NCBI RefSeq assembly: GCF_023856365.1
Contig: NC_064543.1
Span: forward strand, 5,845,952 to 5,909,951
DNA from: Brienomyrus brachyistius
Lineage: Eukaryota; Chordata; Actinopteri; Osteoglossiformes; Mormyridae
DNA length: 64,000 nt
Direction of reading: 5' to 3'
Shown: positions 26,701 to 40,698 of the stretch, in pieces
How the letters are laid out: each line of letters starts with the position of its first letter
Numbering within the stretch: position 1 is the first letter of the stretch
Notes under the pieces: model-generated
The model's input: the letters and a program-made list of their open reading frames with translations, nothing else
What the model was told of the DNA's origin: nothing
Databases searched by the model: none
Made by a program: the position numbers and the translations under genes

Positions 26701-27534
26701 GGAATCGACGCCTTCACGTGGCACCCCCACTACGCCCGGCTCGACAAGCAGGGCAAGACCAACGCCTGGTCCGCGGCCAGCAACAACCGCTCGGAATGGC
26801 TGCAGGTGAGCGCGGTCCCGTTGGCCCCGCCCCCATTCTGTGCACATGCCCCGCCCACAGCCACATTAAACGCCTTGCTGCAGGTGGACCTGGAGACACC
26901 GAAGCGGCTGACCGGCATCATCACCCAGGGAGCCAAAGATTTCGGCGTGGTTCAGTTTGTGACGGCCTTCAAGGTGGCGTACAGCAACGATGGGCACTCC
27001 TGGACTGTCTTTAAAGACCAGAAGACCAAGACAGATAAGGTCAGTACGGTACATCCCTGAACCTGGCCTGCAGTCTGTTGTGCCTCACTTCCCATCATGC
27101 ATCTGTGAGAACACCCACGCACAGGCATTGAGGCAGGACATGTGGTCTGTCTTCGTATGAAGTTTCCTGTGGGCTGAGAGCGTATGAGCTTGCTGGTTTG
27201 TCATGCGGTTTTTAGGCTGGTGATGTGACTGCTGGGATGGGTTCTCTCAGTGCAATGTGGTTTAACCTCATTTTGTGAACTAAAACTGGGCCCTTGAGTC
27301 CGTTTGTAAAAACCAATGTCAGCATGTATTTGTGACTCCATCCTGTGAAAGTCCCATCTGGGTCTCACCACCTTTCTTTGTTTGGTTCAGATTTTCCAAG
27401 GCAACATTGACAACAACGTGCATAAGAAGAATGTGTTTGATCCGCCCTTCTATGCCCGATTCGTGCGCATTCTTCCGTGGGAGTGGCACGAGCGCATCAC
27501 CCTGCGAATGGAGCTGCTGGGATGTGACGACTAG
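13646..27534 (+). CDS. mfge8: mfge8: milk fat globule-EGF factor 8 (lactadherin), 3 EGF + 2 discoidin domains, 10 exons
   Basis: Exons: 13646-13718, 18629-18754, 18893-19024, 24386-24499, 24904-25085, 25686-25841, 25918-26062, 26621-26805, 26884-27039, 27391-27534 (TAG). They sum to 1413 nt, 470 aa, with every phase matching. Residues 1-24 form a signal peptide ([17 protein letters not shown] core). EGF1, EGF2 and EGF3 cover about residues 25-149, one exon each; EGF2 has an RGD (codons 18955-18963) and EGF3 has a calcium-type DVDDC start. Two F5/8 type C (discoidin) domains follow (about 150-308 and 310-468), each coded by three exons of like size. Known role: secreted bridge between integrins (through RGD) and phosphatidylserine membranes (through C1/C2), used in apoptotic-cell clearance. 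The three-EGF layout equals that of EDIL3, but the neighbours abhd2, hapln3 and acan identify mfge8. An alternative in-frame acceptor exists for exon 8 (26603). Confidence 0.95.
15764..16058 (+). repeat. Dispersed (CATCC)n...CTTATCC-type teleost repeat, copy 1
   Basis: It begins with tandem CATC units, then a conserved body (CTTATCCTACTGGGTCGCGG, CCAGCCCATCGCAGGGCAC, CAATTAGCCTCAGCATG, GGGGAAACCGGAGTACCCGG). A second copy at about 54144-54465 is nearly identical over most of its length. I know this as an abundant dispersed piscine repeat; its class was not determined. Confidence 0.85.
18060..18360 (-). repeat. LTR-like dispersed repeat (candidate solo LTR)
   Basis: Read on the minus strand it holds a polyadenylation-type AATAAAG and ends GTGACA, with plus-strand start TGTCACGACTTCG at about 18066. 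The terminal TG..CA and the AATAAA suggest an LTR. No internal retroelement genes are present, and target duplications were not established. Confidence 0.35.
19090..19260 (-). repeat. tRNA-derived SINE fragment
   Basis: On the minus strand a Pol III B-box-like AGTTCAAGTCC is followed by a short body. The A box is not clear, so this is a truncated copy. Confidence 0.35.
19527..19572. repeat. (CA)n microsatellite
   Basis: Nearly uninterrupted CA dinucleotides directly abut the GTGGGGAC foldback element that follows. Confidence 0.95.
19573..19795. mobile_element. GTGGGGAC/GTCCCCAC foldback repeat (MITE-like), copy 1
   Basis: The ends are inverted: TTTGTGGGGACC near the left and GGTCCCCACAATGTAATGTATAC near the right, with a second internal inverted pair. 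The interior has CCCTAACCC stretches and the shared string ATAAGTAACCAAA. Related copies lie at about 38479-38670, 61358-61600 and (partial) 31255-31365. Three of the four sit against CA microsatellites. No transposase is present; the class is an inference. Confidence 0.6.
20081..20135. repeat. Imperfect (CA)n / CACG microsatellite
   Basis: CA repeats are interrupted by CT and CG steps inside mfge8 intron 3. Confidence 0.85.
20810..21075 (-). repeat. tRNA-derived SINE-like copy
   Basis: Read on the minus strand it starts GGGGGCGGTATGTAGCTCAG (A-box-like TAGCTCAGCAGG). A degenerate B box and body words such as CCCTTGATTAAGGTCC are followed by a tail near AATAAAATAACGCC. This is typical of old piscine tRNA SINEs. 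Confidence 0.5.
21825..22000 (-). repeat. tRNA-derived SINE-like copy
   Basis: On the minus strand it shows GGCTCACTGAGCTGAG (A-box-like) followed by a CGGTTTGCTCTC B-box-like string and a GAGCAAGACCCTTAACC body word shared with other copies in the window. Confidence 0.5.
23478..23605 (+). repeat. Partial CATCC-type dispersed repeat
   Basis: Tandem CATC units are followed by a diverged body that still shows ATGCCAGCCCATCACTGAGC and GCACTCACA, matching the layout of the two fuller copies. Confidence 0.45.
23724..23752. repeat. (AAT)n microsatellite
   Basis: About nine AAT trinucleotides lie in mfge8 intron 3. Confidence 0.9.
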
Positions 27535-27731
27535 CTCCGCCCAGCCGCTCGGGGCCACCACCTTGTCTCCGCCCCATCCTTGCCCCCGCCTTCTGAGTAC
27601 CGCCTCCCTGCCATGCCTGCACTTGCTGTCCTCAACCACAGGGGGCAGAGTCTCACCTGTCCCAGCTGCCCGTGAAGGTTTCATCAGCCGATTGCATCCT
27701 CTGAACTTCAACTTCCTCTTCAAATCATGGC

Positions 27732-27737
27732 AATAAA
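27732..27737 (+). terminator. mfge8: mfge8 polyadenylation signal AATAAA (candidate)
   Basis: This canonical hexamer lies about 200 nt after the mfge8 stop codon. Another AATAAA is near 27965, so a longer 3' UTR form is possible. Confidence 0.55.
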
Positions 27738-30700
27738 TCCCAGGATCTCATTTTCAGTGAGAAACATCTGATGAGTATTAATGATATACACAGTCCAAGC
27801 TGTTCAGGGCTGGACCGTGATGTGATGTAACCTTTGCTGAGACGTTTGTCATCTTGTCTCAGGGACTTTGTAATGCTGCTTGTTTTATTTGCTGTCTAGC
27901 TAAACAAGCTTATATCGTGAGGTAGTGAATCATTATTGTAGATATCAGAGGGTAGATGTTTTCTAATAAATTTATTTTAAAAAGGCTCACACAGCCAGAT
28001 GGTTCCACTCAGGCCCGGCCTCGTCCACAGATATCTCCCGCTGGAGTTTATTCAGCCCTGGGTAGAGATGAAAGATGGCGGTCCTCCTCGTGCTTTCAAC
28101 AAAGTCCATCTTCCTTTTCTCTCCAATGTAAACTTCCCGCTGGAACGGCTTCACAGAGCCAAGATTGAGAGTCGGCTGGGGGGGGGGGGGGTGTGTTCTG
28201 AGTTTCCGAGCAGACCCTCGCAAAGGTGTCCCTTACGACTGTCTCACAGACAAAGTGAAAAACACCAGATGATGCAGGTTTTAATACCCTTAAGAATTCT
28301 GATGTCACTCCCCTGAAGGCTCTCACTGATGTAGGTTGTAGATCAGAGCAATGGGCTTTCTGATACCACTCAATGCGTTCAGAGTCATTCTGGTTAATCG
28401 CAGCGAATGACGGCTGCCGGTGTCCGGATGCTGAAGGCCGACCTCCCGGCGGCTCCCTCTCCGCTCGACCTTCTGCGTTTGCTTTACTGCCTGGTTGCCA
28501 GTTCCAACATGCCCTCCACAAACTTCATGCTTCGAGCATGACGCCAACCCACCCGCCTCCCGCCCACCCACACCTCCCGGCCTGTCATCCACAGCCCCCG
28601 AGGAGCGACGGGCCAGCCCCCATGTTACCTCCAAACCCCGCAACTGCGAAAAGTCGGTCAGAATTGATGATAGTTTACGGGTTTTACCAGCGGAGAATCA
28701 AAGGTGTGACAGGAAAAGCTTGGATGGGGATTTGTTTTCAGGGCGTGACACACAGTCAGAGAGATGAAAGGGACGACCCCGGCCGTGCAGAAAGTCACGT
28801 GAATTTAATCGGAAATGCCTCCTTACACAATACAGTCACTCTGAAACACACCGGGCGACTGTGTGTTACGCTGTTAAGTGATCCGTTGTTCTGCTGTCTG
28901 ATATGCAAGAGAAATTTTCAGAGAGTGTGTTTACCCTATAAAACAGTAACATGTTTAGTTACTATAGTTGTTACTGCGCAGAAATGTTTTAATAAAATCA
29001 CTAACCAGAGTCCTGTTGCTGGTGTTTAATATGATTCATACTTGCATAGTACTAAGGGTCAAGATATATTGGTTGGGGGGATGTGATAGATCTATTAGTG
29101 TAAATGCTTTGTTGTAGCTGTTAGACATTAGACAGCTGGCAGGACTGGCGTTGTTGCAGACTTGTTGAGGATTTACTTTATACATTTATTACCTGTTGAT
29201 TTTCACTGGTGATTGTTCCCGAGTCACACTGATGTATATCTGGTGAAATGAGCCTCAGCCTGTGGCCAGCAGGTGGCGTACTTAGAGGTGAGTCTTCAGG
29301 ATGCCGACTGCGGTGCCTTCAGGTGAAGTAATGATGCCGAAAGTGCTGTGTTTGTACGGCGCTTCTGATGCAGGTGTCCGCTAGTCGAAGTAAACGGACG
29401 GTCTGAGGTTCAAAGGTGTGTCCGTTTCTGTGCATCTCTTGCCTGCTTTTCCAGGTTTAAGTTACACAGACGTCGCCGTTAGTCGCACACAGCCGACTCA
29501 ACGGGATCAGATCAGACTTTCGTCATGATCCCAGCCTGCCCTGCTGATGCAGGTAGCGGGCCCGGTGCCGTGTGGAATTCTGGGTCTGGGACTTCCTCAC
29601 GTGAGTTGCGATGGAGGGGGGAGGCCCGCATTCCAGCGAATCCCAGTCAAGAGGCATAAAGAAGGGAGACCCATCTGCTACCACGGGGGGCAGGGGGTTG
29701 CTTTCAGGGAAAAGGAGAAAAAGCTGGGCTCATCGCGTTTTATGAACCGTAATTACACACTGCCTCACTCATGCTGCTGCTTCTCTCACCAAATACAAAC
29801 GAGGTGCGTCTGTGACCCCTGTGAGTTACCGCCTAATCGCCCATAAAGCACTTGCTGGGGTTCAGTCCTTCAGCCTGAGGCTGGACCTCTGGGTTTGACC
29901 CAGTCGATGTTGAAAGGCAGGCGGCTGAGGTCACCCTGCCAGGCAGTGACCTTACCAGCATTAAAACTGAGCCCCAACACAGTGTTTGTAACATTCCACA
30001 TAGAAAGGTCCTGTGTGTTTTTGTCACCGCCTAAAGACAAAAACACACACACACCCTCCAACCACTGCAGTCCCACATCCTTGAGTAACGCTCTGGCTTC
30101 CAGTTTGGTTTGAAACCTTTTAATTACATGACCGTTCCACCCTCTTTGGGAAGAATTCTTTACAAAGCCAATATGGGTCCCAGGGTAGCATATGGGCAAT
30201 GACAAACGAATGCCGTCACACTGTCCCACCACAGGGGGAACCTCTGTGTAGGTCAAAACACACCCATATCCTTTTTTCCCCTGTGAAAATCTGCCTTGCG
30301 TCCAAATACTTGCACGACATGAAGTGTCCTCTCAGAGTGTAGTTTATTGCGCAAATTACACCCTCCCACATCCCTGCTATCCGCGGCGTGCCGGTATTCT
30401 GGGCCCCCGGCAAACACTTTCATCTATGTCTTTTTTTCTGGAATAGATGGAGGGTGAACTTCAAATATACCTGCCTGTTGTGCCTATGAGGGAGGGGAAC
30501 CAGGGCCCTGAAAGCCCCCTGCTGACACTGCGCTGGAGGCCCATCGGTACTGTGATATTACATGCCAACGCTCCAGATTTCCTCATGTGTGAGGACCGGT
30601 CCCTGTCCTCTTCCTTTATGTATGTCAGTTCCCCGTTTGGCCAGCAGGTGATGCTGGCCATCCCATGGTCTCTAGCTCCTACTAGTGTATTCCCCTGTTC

Positions 30701-31254
30701 CCCACACCGTTGTGTAGCAAACTGGGCTACGTGGGTGGCCTATAATCAAGCTCCCCTCTTGTCAGGTGTTCAAACTATGTTTAGCATTTTACATCTGTGT
30801 TTCTTTGTACATCTTGTGATGTTATGTGTTGGTGTATTTCTGTCGGTTCCTTATTTTCGCTCCCTGTTGTTCCATGTTTGTAGTATTGTTTGGTGGCCGT
30901 TGTTATTCTAGACTCCCTGGTGTTTGTCCTTTTGTCTGTTGATTGCCCTCACCTGTGGTTCAGTATTCCTAGCTTACACTGTAAGCAGTGAGTGCCCCAC
31001 ACCTGTCTCCTCTATCATGTGTATTTCAGTTCCTGCCCTTACGCAGTCATTGTGGTTGTTCTTGCATTAGCTCCAGGTTGCTGTTTGCTTCTGTGTCCCT
31101 CTCTGCCTGACTCCTGTATGACTTCATGCCAGTGTTTCCCAAAGCACGTCACAGCATTATTTCCCCTTTACACCTTATATTTTACTCCTGCTTTGGTTTG
31201 ACCCCAGCCCTAACATTCTGGCATTTTTAGTTTTTTTTTTTATATAAAATTGAG

Positions 31255-31365
31255 GCTATTCTTGTGGGGACCCTAAGAATGTCCCCACAAAGTAAAATGT
31301 TACTGGTTTTTTATCACATTGTGGGGATATCTGGTCGCGATGTAAAAATTACACGTACACACTCG
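31255..31365. mobile_element. GTGGGGAC foldback repeat, partial copy
   Basis: It contains CTTGTGGGGACCC, TGTCCCCACAAAGTAAAATG and TTTTATCACATTGTGGGGA, the same words as the copy at 19573-19795, but shortened. Confidence 0.5.
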
Positions 31366-31929
31366 GCAAAGTCTAATCCTCTTTCACAGCCTAACGCTAG
31401 CAGGTATGGCAGTGCGGGACTGAATGGGGTTTCGGGGCTCAGCATCCTGCTCTCACCAAAGGCCACTTTGCAGCCTTTTCCTCGCTCCCACCGGTGTTGA
31501 CAAGCAGCCATTGACCGCGGTGGCCCTCGCATTTGTGAATGACAATAGCTTTGCTAAAATTATACCTGCGAGGAACGGCGGCTGCACGCAGAGGAGGCTG
31601 CCTGATTCGGGGTCGGTCACTCGCAGCGGCTCCGGGTTCAAATGCCAGCATTGCTATTTCCCTCCGCGAGGCAGCCGCTAATCTCTCGAGCTGTGATAGG
31701 AAACCATGTATCTGGAGAAACAGATAAACTCTGCTATTCACACCTAAGAATAACTTTTTAATGGTCCTGTGGTAATAGTGGAATTCTGTCCTGAAGTTTT
31801 GCACTCGTAACATTGCATCGACTCAGCTTTACAAAGGATTTCAAGCCATTTCCTCAAAGTACAAAATAGCACAACGCCGTTTTTAACAACAGTCAAACCA
31901 CAGGGATTACACTTGACGGGGCACAAATA

Positions 31930-32205
31930 CTTCGCAATAATTCATTACTACTGAAGAACAAGGTATTCATGAAGAACAAATCATGAAGAAATATAGTCCT
32001 TACTTGAGAAGATGCGTCACAATTCATTAAAGACTAACAAACGTGAGATCAGTATTTAACTTGTGCTTTTCATGACTTGTTCCTTCACTAGTTCATAAAA
32101 GTTTGCAGAATTAACAGATACAATAACGAACATATTAACTGCTGGAGATAAAATATGCGTCATGATTCATTAATGATGAATTAACTAAAATGTCCGTTTA
32201 ATGTA
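31930..32205. repeat. AT-rich dispersed repeat shared with about 55200-55565
   Basis: Both places share TACTTGAGA/TACTTAAGA, ATGCGTCA, ATTCATTAATGATGAA and similar words in the same order over about 250-300 bp. The far copy ends in a motif common in piscine repeats (AAGTAAAGTGCTACCT). The class is unknown. Confidence 0.5.
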
Positions 32206-32415
32206 TTTTCAGTGGGAGTTCATCCACCCACTTGAAATCTAGGCAATAAAACAGTGACGTCCAGGTGTAATCTTAAGTCAGTGTTACTATTTATTAACAG
32301 GGCACTGGGATTTCATAGTGATAGCGTTATCTTGGAGGAAAGGCGCTGCGTCTTTAATAGGCGTTAACTCGCAGTTTGGGGGAGGTGGCGGAGGGAGGGG
32401 GGCTGATCCGGCGTA

Positions 32416-32423
32416 TGACGTCA
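32416..32423 (+). promoter_or_regulatory. hapln3: Palindromic CRE (TGACGTCA) in the putative hapln3 promoter
   Basis: A full cAMP-response-element palindrome lies about 110 bp upstream of a candidate first-exon donor (CATCT then GTGAGTAG at 32536). The surrounding 32340-32530 is locally GC-richer. That this is the hapln3 promoter is inferred from the acceptor immediately before the hapln3 ATG, which calls for an upstream leader exon. Confidence 0.35.
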
Positions 32424-32469
32424 TAATACACTATTTTCTCTCAAAGGTCAATTAAAAGCAACGCGGTGA

Positions 32470-32535
32470 CTGTGGTTTACTAGACACAGACACAGCTGGA
32501 GGAGCGAATCACACCCGAGGATCCAGCTCGCATCT
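32470..32535 (+). other. hapln3: hapln3 noncoding first exon (candidate)
   Basis: The segment ends at a strong donor GTGAGT (32536-32541). Together with a possible acceptor at 34148-34149, just before the start codon, it would form a leader intron of about 1.6 kb. Its 5' limit is not defined. No competing donor of similar quality was found nearer the gene. Confidence 0.35.
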
Positions 32536-34152
32536 GTGAGTAGTTAATTCACAGCATATCACTCTTACAAATGCAATGCCGATGCAATGGTCAAAGAAAA
32601 CATGCAACAGTTTGTTGTCATATATTTGATGTAAAGTGTCGTTGATGTCCGGAAACTTACTGCGGTGACGTTTTCAGCATATATAATAAAATTGTAAATA
32701 AATACTGTAGTTCACTTCTGCAAGTATAGCCTACATAACGTTACTTTAAAAACAACGTGTTAATGAATTTCTTTTCGTAATTTTTACACAATTATTATTT
32801 CATGTTTAGGAATCAAACATGGCATCAAATGTCATACTCGACGGACTTGTTCTATCTAGGACTACGGCGAGTTTGATGTTAGATATATTGCAATTTACTG
32901 GTGATTTTTCTGTTGAATAAAAGCAGAGTAAATCATACCTGCCTAATGGCACCTCGGTAGAGTCCATGTGGTGTTGCAGCTGACAGAATCGTTTATTATA
33001 TAAGTTTGAATGACCTCTTCCATGCGAGCTCTGCTGATGAGTGACAAGTTTAAAGAGAGCAGCAATTATCGCACTACCTGGCAGGTATCGTGTGTTTATC
33101 TCAGTTGTAACATTATAGTAGCATATTCTGCAGTTTGAGGTCAGTGTGGCACAGCCTGGATGGTGCTGCTGCGAATCACAGGTTAATACGCATTTAATAA
33201 ATGACGTAGTCTATTCATAGAAGATCCATCTGCTAGCAGTACTTCTAGGGTTATATAAAGAGGTCAGTTTGCTGTAAGTCCGAAACAATGCTTTTTTAAA
33301 ATTGAAATATTGAAACATTAGGCCTGTTATGCAGTGCAGCCAAAATGCACCGCAGCGGAGCTCAAACACAGACCCCTGTACGGCGCTCTTTTAGACTGCC
33401 CCATTTTGCAGACTCAGTGAATCCTGCCAGCTCTTTTCTTTCATGCCCCAGCAAATTCCACAGTAATTGGGGGAATTGATTCATTCTTAATTTCACACAA
33501 CAAAATTGCATTAAAATATTTTATGAAAATATCGATTAATTCTTATTTTTAACCTCTTCAGAATAAAACGTCACTTATCTACAATAACCAACCATAGGTT
33601 TGTACTCGCCGTCAAAAGTACTAATGAGTACAAGCCAAGGGCATAACATGGGGTTGAGCATTGGGAGGTGGGGGGGTTGAGCTTTCCACCCATTTATGGT
33701 GTAGTATTTGCTGGTTTTGATTATTGAGGGGTTAACCCACCATTCCCCTCATAATTTACCTCCATGCCTCAAACTGTTGAGTGTAATGAATATAGTTGAA
33801 AAGTTTGAAATCACTAGCAGTGAGTTGCACCAGCTAAGCGTAAGTAAGGTTGGGTGTAAAATGTACCTTAGATCATACGTTGAAACTATTTGCGTGGTGC
33901 AACCGATTATTTTTAGCAGCTAGTAAACTCGAACGCGGGGACCAGTTTACATCCACCGCAGGAGAATTCCCAGGCACGGTGATTTGTGGGCTACTTCTTT
34001 CAACGACGACACGCTGCTGCCCCCTAACGGTCACACTCCGCCTTTCAAGACGAAATTGTCTCCTGAGGGATATGATGCAAATTGTTAATCGCGGCATTTG
34101 TTACTGCTATAGATCGGAGCTCAGCAGAGTCATACAACGTCGGGAACAGATC

Positions 34153-36496
<2,344 letters not shown>

Positions 36497-38427
36497 ATGC
36501 TCCTGCTCGCCTCACCCCACCACACCAGTGGGGCCTCCGGGACCTCATCAGTCCCTCTACAGCTGTGACATCACCCTGAACCTTCCTCTACTTCTGCCGA
36601 GTTGCACTGTGGACTATCCCCTAACCGCTGGTGCCCCTGGTGGTCGCCTGGGTGCACTGCATGTTGTGTCGGCACCATCCCACTGATGTCATTCCCAGTG
36701 GAAACTTTGGAGATGGAGATGAACAGAACCAGAGGACATCTGCTTCGGGTGATTGTAGCTAAAATCTCCTACACGGAATATTCATGAATGTTTGAAAATG
36801 TTCTACCTATATTTAACCTCACGTGTCTTTATTGCTGTTCTGAACGAGTGAAATACAATCTATCCTTTGTTTTACCACTAATAAGCCCCCGATACAGACT
36901 ATATTAATTTTTGCTTGCTATACCTATTTCCAATCAATTATTACCTGAGTATTTAGAAAGAGAACCTGTTTTCTTTTCAGAATTATCTGTGAAGTATCTC
37001 TTAAATACTACGCTTCTTAAAAAGTGAAATTTTCTATGCTTATGACTTTTGTATAACAAAATGCTCAGCCACCATTGCTGATTAGCCGGAAATTGTTTTA
37101 TTGCCTTATATTCTGTGTCTCCTTTGGGTGAAGTAGTGTTTTTTTTTAGACAGTGGCATTATCTTTTGTACACTTCAAAATATTATATTTTTGTTACTAT
37201 ACACTGTGAACCTGTACTGGGTAAGCAGTACAGAATATAGATGGATGAATGAATGATTACAGCATATAAGTGGACACTGTGTCTGTGATTGTATCTCTAA
37301 TTATTTCTGGAAAAGATTATTACTCAGCTTTAATAGTATAATCCCGTATGTCATATCTTCTAATCATCTTTATGCAAAAATGTATTGCAGTAATAGACAT
37401 TAAATATGCAATATTCAGGTTTTAATTAGGTTAATAAATACTTGTAATAAAAGCATGGAGATTTGATAAGTACAGAGGAAACAAAGCTGAATACCTTTTA
37501 CAGATATTAAAGAAGATACTCGTGTATTTTTCATTTATCTGTCTTCTGATCAGATCTGGGGGGGGGGGGGGGCTTACAGACAGGATGCCAGTTACATATA
37601 TTTTTGTGAAATTAAAATCAGTTTTAAGAACATCGGTCTTTGCAGTTGTGTGAGGCTGGGAGTTTAACTTTATGTGCACTTCTTGAATCCGCCAGCTGAG
37701 GGCACTGTAGGCCCACAGTAGAGGCAACGCGGTGACGAGGCGCTCCAGGCTAGCGAGGTGAAACGGCCGAACATACAGACGGTCAGTGTGCGAATCTTAA
37801 GAAGGGCTCCATTCAGCGTTGGGGGAAGTTAGCGACTGCGGCCCACCTCCCTCGCAGAGCAAATAAAACCTGTGTAAGGTTATTCTTATAACTAGAAGAC
37901 ACGTCCTATTTACGCCGACCTACCTCACAAACACTGCTGAAATTCAGCTTATGGTGAAATAGACACTTATATTCCATACCCTGCCCATTTGAGCAAGCTG
38001 AAATTAATGAACGTGTCCACTGTGGCAAACCTGAATATTTATTTCATGTTAATGGTCTGAGCAGGAGAGGGGATGTCGGACAGGCAAAATGCAACGCATG
38101 CCTGCAGGTTTGTGACTTGACTGATTTTTTCCCCTCAGTGATGCTTGCAAACCGCCACTTTTCACAGTCGCCGCACAATAATGACACGGCGGTTGCGTCG
38201 GCGGCCTAGAACCTGCCGGACTGACGTCCACGTGCCCTCTGTCACACCGGGGCAAGGCGGAGAGTCTCAGAAGCGAGGTATCAGCGTCTCATGTCATGTT
38301 CTGCGTCTTGGTTGTGAAACATACAACAAATTAAGTGAAGATTATGTGATAAACGTCTCTGCATCGCATTGTGTACATGTGAGGATGTTTGTTGGAATGG
38401 ACTTTCCACTGATGCCCACATCAAAGG

Positions 38428-38428
<1 letters not shown>

Positions 38429-38478
<50 letters not shown>
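38429..38478. repeat. (CA)n microsatellite, left flank of foldback element
   Basis: An almost perfect CA tract. A second CA tract (about 38671-38699) closes the other side of the element between them. Confidence 0.95.
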
Positions 38479-38479
<1 letters not shown>

Positions 38480-38668
38480 GGCCGTCCATTTCATTTCTAT
38501 AGCCTAAGCCAGCACTAACCTTAAGTAACCAAACAAAATACAAGACTTTTTGGTATTTTTAGTTTGTTGATGGTAGTCACATATTTTTATAGAATTGAGT
38601 TTCACCTTGTGGGGGCAGAAAAAGTGTCAAAATAACTAATTCGGTCCCTACAATGTAATATACACATG

Positions 38669-38670
<2 letters not shown>
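38479..38670. mobile_element. GTGGGGAC foldback repeat (MITE-like), copy flanked by CA tracts
   Basis: It shares TTAAGTAACCAAACAAAATA, a TTTTTATAGAATTGA-type core, CTTGTGGGGGCAG and CTACAATGTAATATACACATG with the copy at 61358-61600. CA dinucleotides lie directly on both sides, as though insertion was into, or seeded, a microsatellite. Confidence 0.6.
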
Positions 38671-38703
<33 letters not shown>

Positions 38704-40698
38704 GAGTTCAGTGTTTATGCTCCACACACCAAGGCGAAATTCTGGCCGGCGTCAAATACAGAACATTTTATTTGGCATTATTTGCGACGTCCGAGCAAAT
38801 TGTCACACAGATATTCAAGCACAAACAGTTTGGCTCTCGCTGCCCCCGGGGACACCCCTGTGCTCGGTGGGACGCTGGCCGATAGCAGCTGCGCCCCACG
38901 AGCGTCACAGAAAGGCAGCAGAAAGGCCGCGACCGTTACAGCAACCCCTGGCAACATGGGGGTCCAGGCACATCTGACTCTAGCCACGCCCCCCGGGATC
39001 TGACAAGAAGGCAATGCCATAGCCGCCTACGGCAGGATTTTGCCCGGAAACTGGACGTATCATTATAGCCTTGGGCAGGAGTGCTCTTGGTCACCCCGTT
39101 GTCTATGCAATGTACTGCAGGTGGATGGCGGCCATCTTGGATGACAGCCACATGTAATAAAATCCTTGGACAGGCTACAGGACAGAGTGAGAAGCAAGGA
39201 AAGTACAGGATCTGTACTTGCTGAACCGGTATGTACAGTGTCAAAGAGTATTAGGTGTTTGGGGGGGGCCCTGCCACCCACAAACTGCTATAAACGAGTG
39301 TATTTCCGCAGACGTGAAAGCATGGCTGAGAGATTCTAAGCAGGCTAGCTACCGCTGTCAGATTCCTTGGCGTGGCTGGGGGCGCTGGGACTGTACACCG
39401 AAAATGTGAAGCCTGTACCCCCCCCCCACCCCCTGTGCTTTAGAACGGTCTCATCGTGACTGATGGCCTCGGGAACTGAGGGAAGCAAAATGAAAACTGC
39501 AGCGGCTGGCTGGGTGGTGTAGGTTAGTTGCTGTAACGGGATTCCGGCTTGTTTAACTCCCCATGAGAAATGCTGTGCACTGCACGAGCTCCCCCAAGAG
39601 TCGGTAAGTAAAAATGGGTGGGGGGGGGGGGGGGGGGGGTCTAACAAATAACAATGGGAAGGGAAGCGTCCCGCTCTCAAAAACATGGAAATAAAGACAA
39701 AGAAGGTGTTACTGGTCTACCTTTGGGTGAGAGACGGGCAGTCTCTCACTCTGCTCGGCAGAGTGCAGGGCGCCACCAGCCCTTGTGCCAATCGCACCCT
39801 GGCACTGGGACTAATCAATAAATAATTCAGTGTTCACATTTCCAGATCTACCTGCCCCCAAAAAGCCTGAGGACTGAGCAGAGTGGATCCCCGAAGGCTG
39901 AGATTAATCGGCTGGGTCCCTTCCATGCCCCTTACCACTCTCAGGTAGGACTTACAAGTTGTTTCAGTGAAGGGTAACATAAAACAAGCTTATAGAAGGT
40001 GCTGAATCAACTACCCCATTTCTCTTCCCACCCCGATTCCCCAAAACATTGTTCTGTTGCTAAGTCTTAATTTAGTACATATAATATTATAATTCCTAAA
40101 ATTTCTCCCTTCCTGTTCCCAGGTTGAGCCAGCAGGTGTTCGACACACACCTTCAGATTCCCAGATTCTGTTGTCCTGCTTCTCCCAGCTTTTCCGCAGG
40201 GACTGGAAAGCCAGGACTCTTGTTGGCGGTGATCCAAGCTAGTCTGGTAACCACAGACGGCACGGGCTGACGGAGGCTGCTGTCAGGTGTGCGTGAACAT
40301 GAAAGGCTTCGTTCCGAAAAAATGCCGTTGTGGAATAGCGTTGGCGAGAGGTCCTCGGCAGTTGCGAGATCCAGGACGCACCCGTCCTACAATTTTCCAA
40401 AGCTCTGTGGTCAATCTACTACACTCAAAATAAAATCCAAATAACAAAAGAAGGAGTACAACAGGTGTTTTTGTGTGTCAGGTGTAAGAAGAAGAAAACC
40501 AAATTAAAATCATCACTTTTTTATCCGCAAAGAATGACAATCAGAAACCCAAATGAACTACACAATTATGTCTAACTTGTTTTGGTGTTTGTATATACAA
40601 GGTGGGCACTCATGTTATAATCTCTTTGTTTTCAGAAAATGACTCTTATATAATTGTTCGTTTTAAAATGATCTTTTTAAACCTCTCTCCTCCCCTGC

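Larger units (their letters stand above)
27738..32400. other. Intergenic interval mfge8-hapln3, no gene recognised
   Basis: Open frames here (for example at 28373-29029 and 30447-30911) are low-complexity or lack domain motifs, splice context and signal sequences. The interval includes a partial GTGGGGAC element (31255-31365), diverged dispersed repeats around 30650-31200, a poly-G run near 28179-28191, and one half of a repeat pair shared with about 55200-55565. Confidence 0.6.
36497..40698. other. Convergent intergenic interval hapln3-acan
   Basis: It holds the 3' ends of both genes. It has several AATAAA-like hexamers near 37433-37450, poly-G runs at about 37559-37572 and 39619-39639, CA microsatellites and one GTGGGGAC foldback element. 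I saw no coding exon; the open frames are short or lie in repeats. Confidence 0.65.

Noticed and set aside
28373..29029. Plus-strand 218-codon open frame after mfge8
   Set aside because: It has no recognisable domain, low-complexity Pro/Thr stretches, no splice sites of note and no partner exons.
30447..30911. Plus-strand 154-codon open frame
   Set aside because: It lies in diverged repeat-like DNA and has hydrophobic Cys-rich composition without family resemblance.
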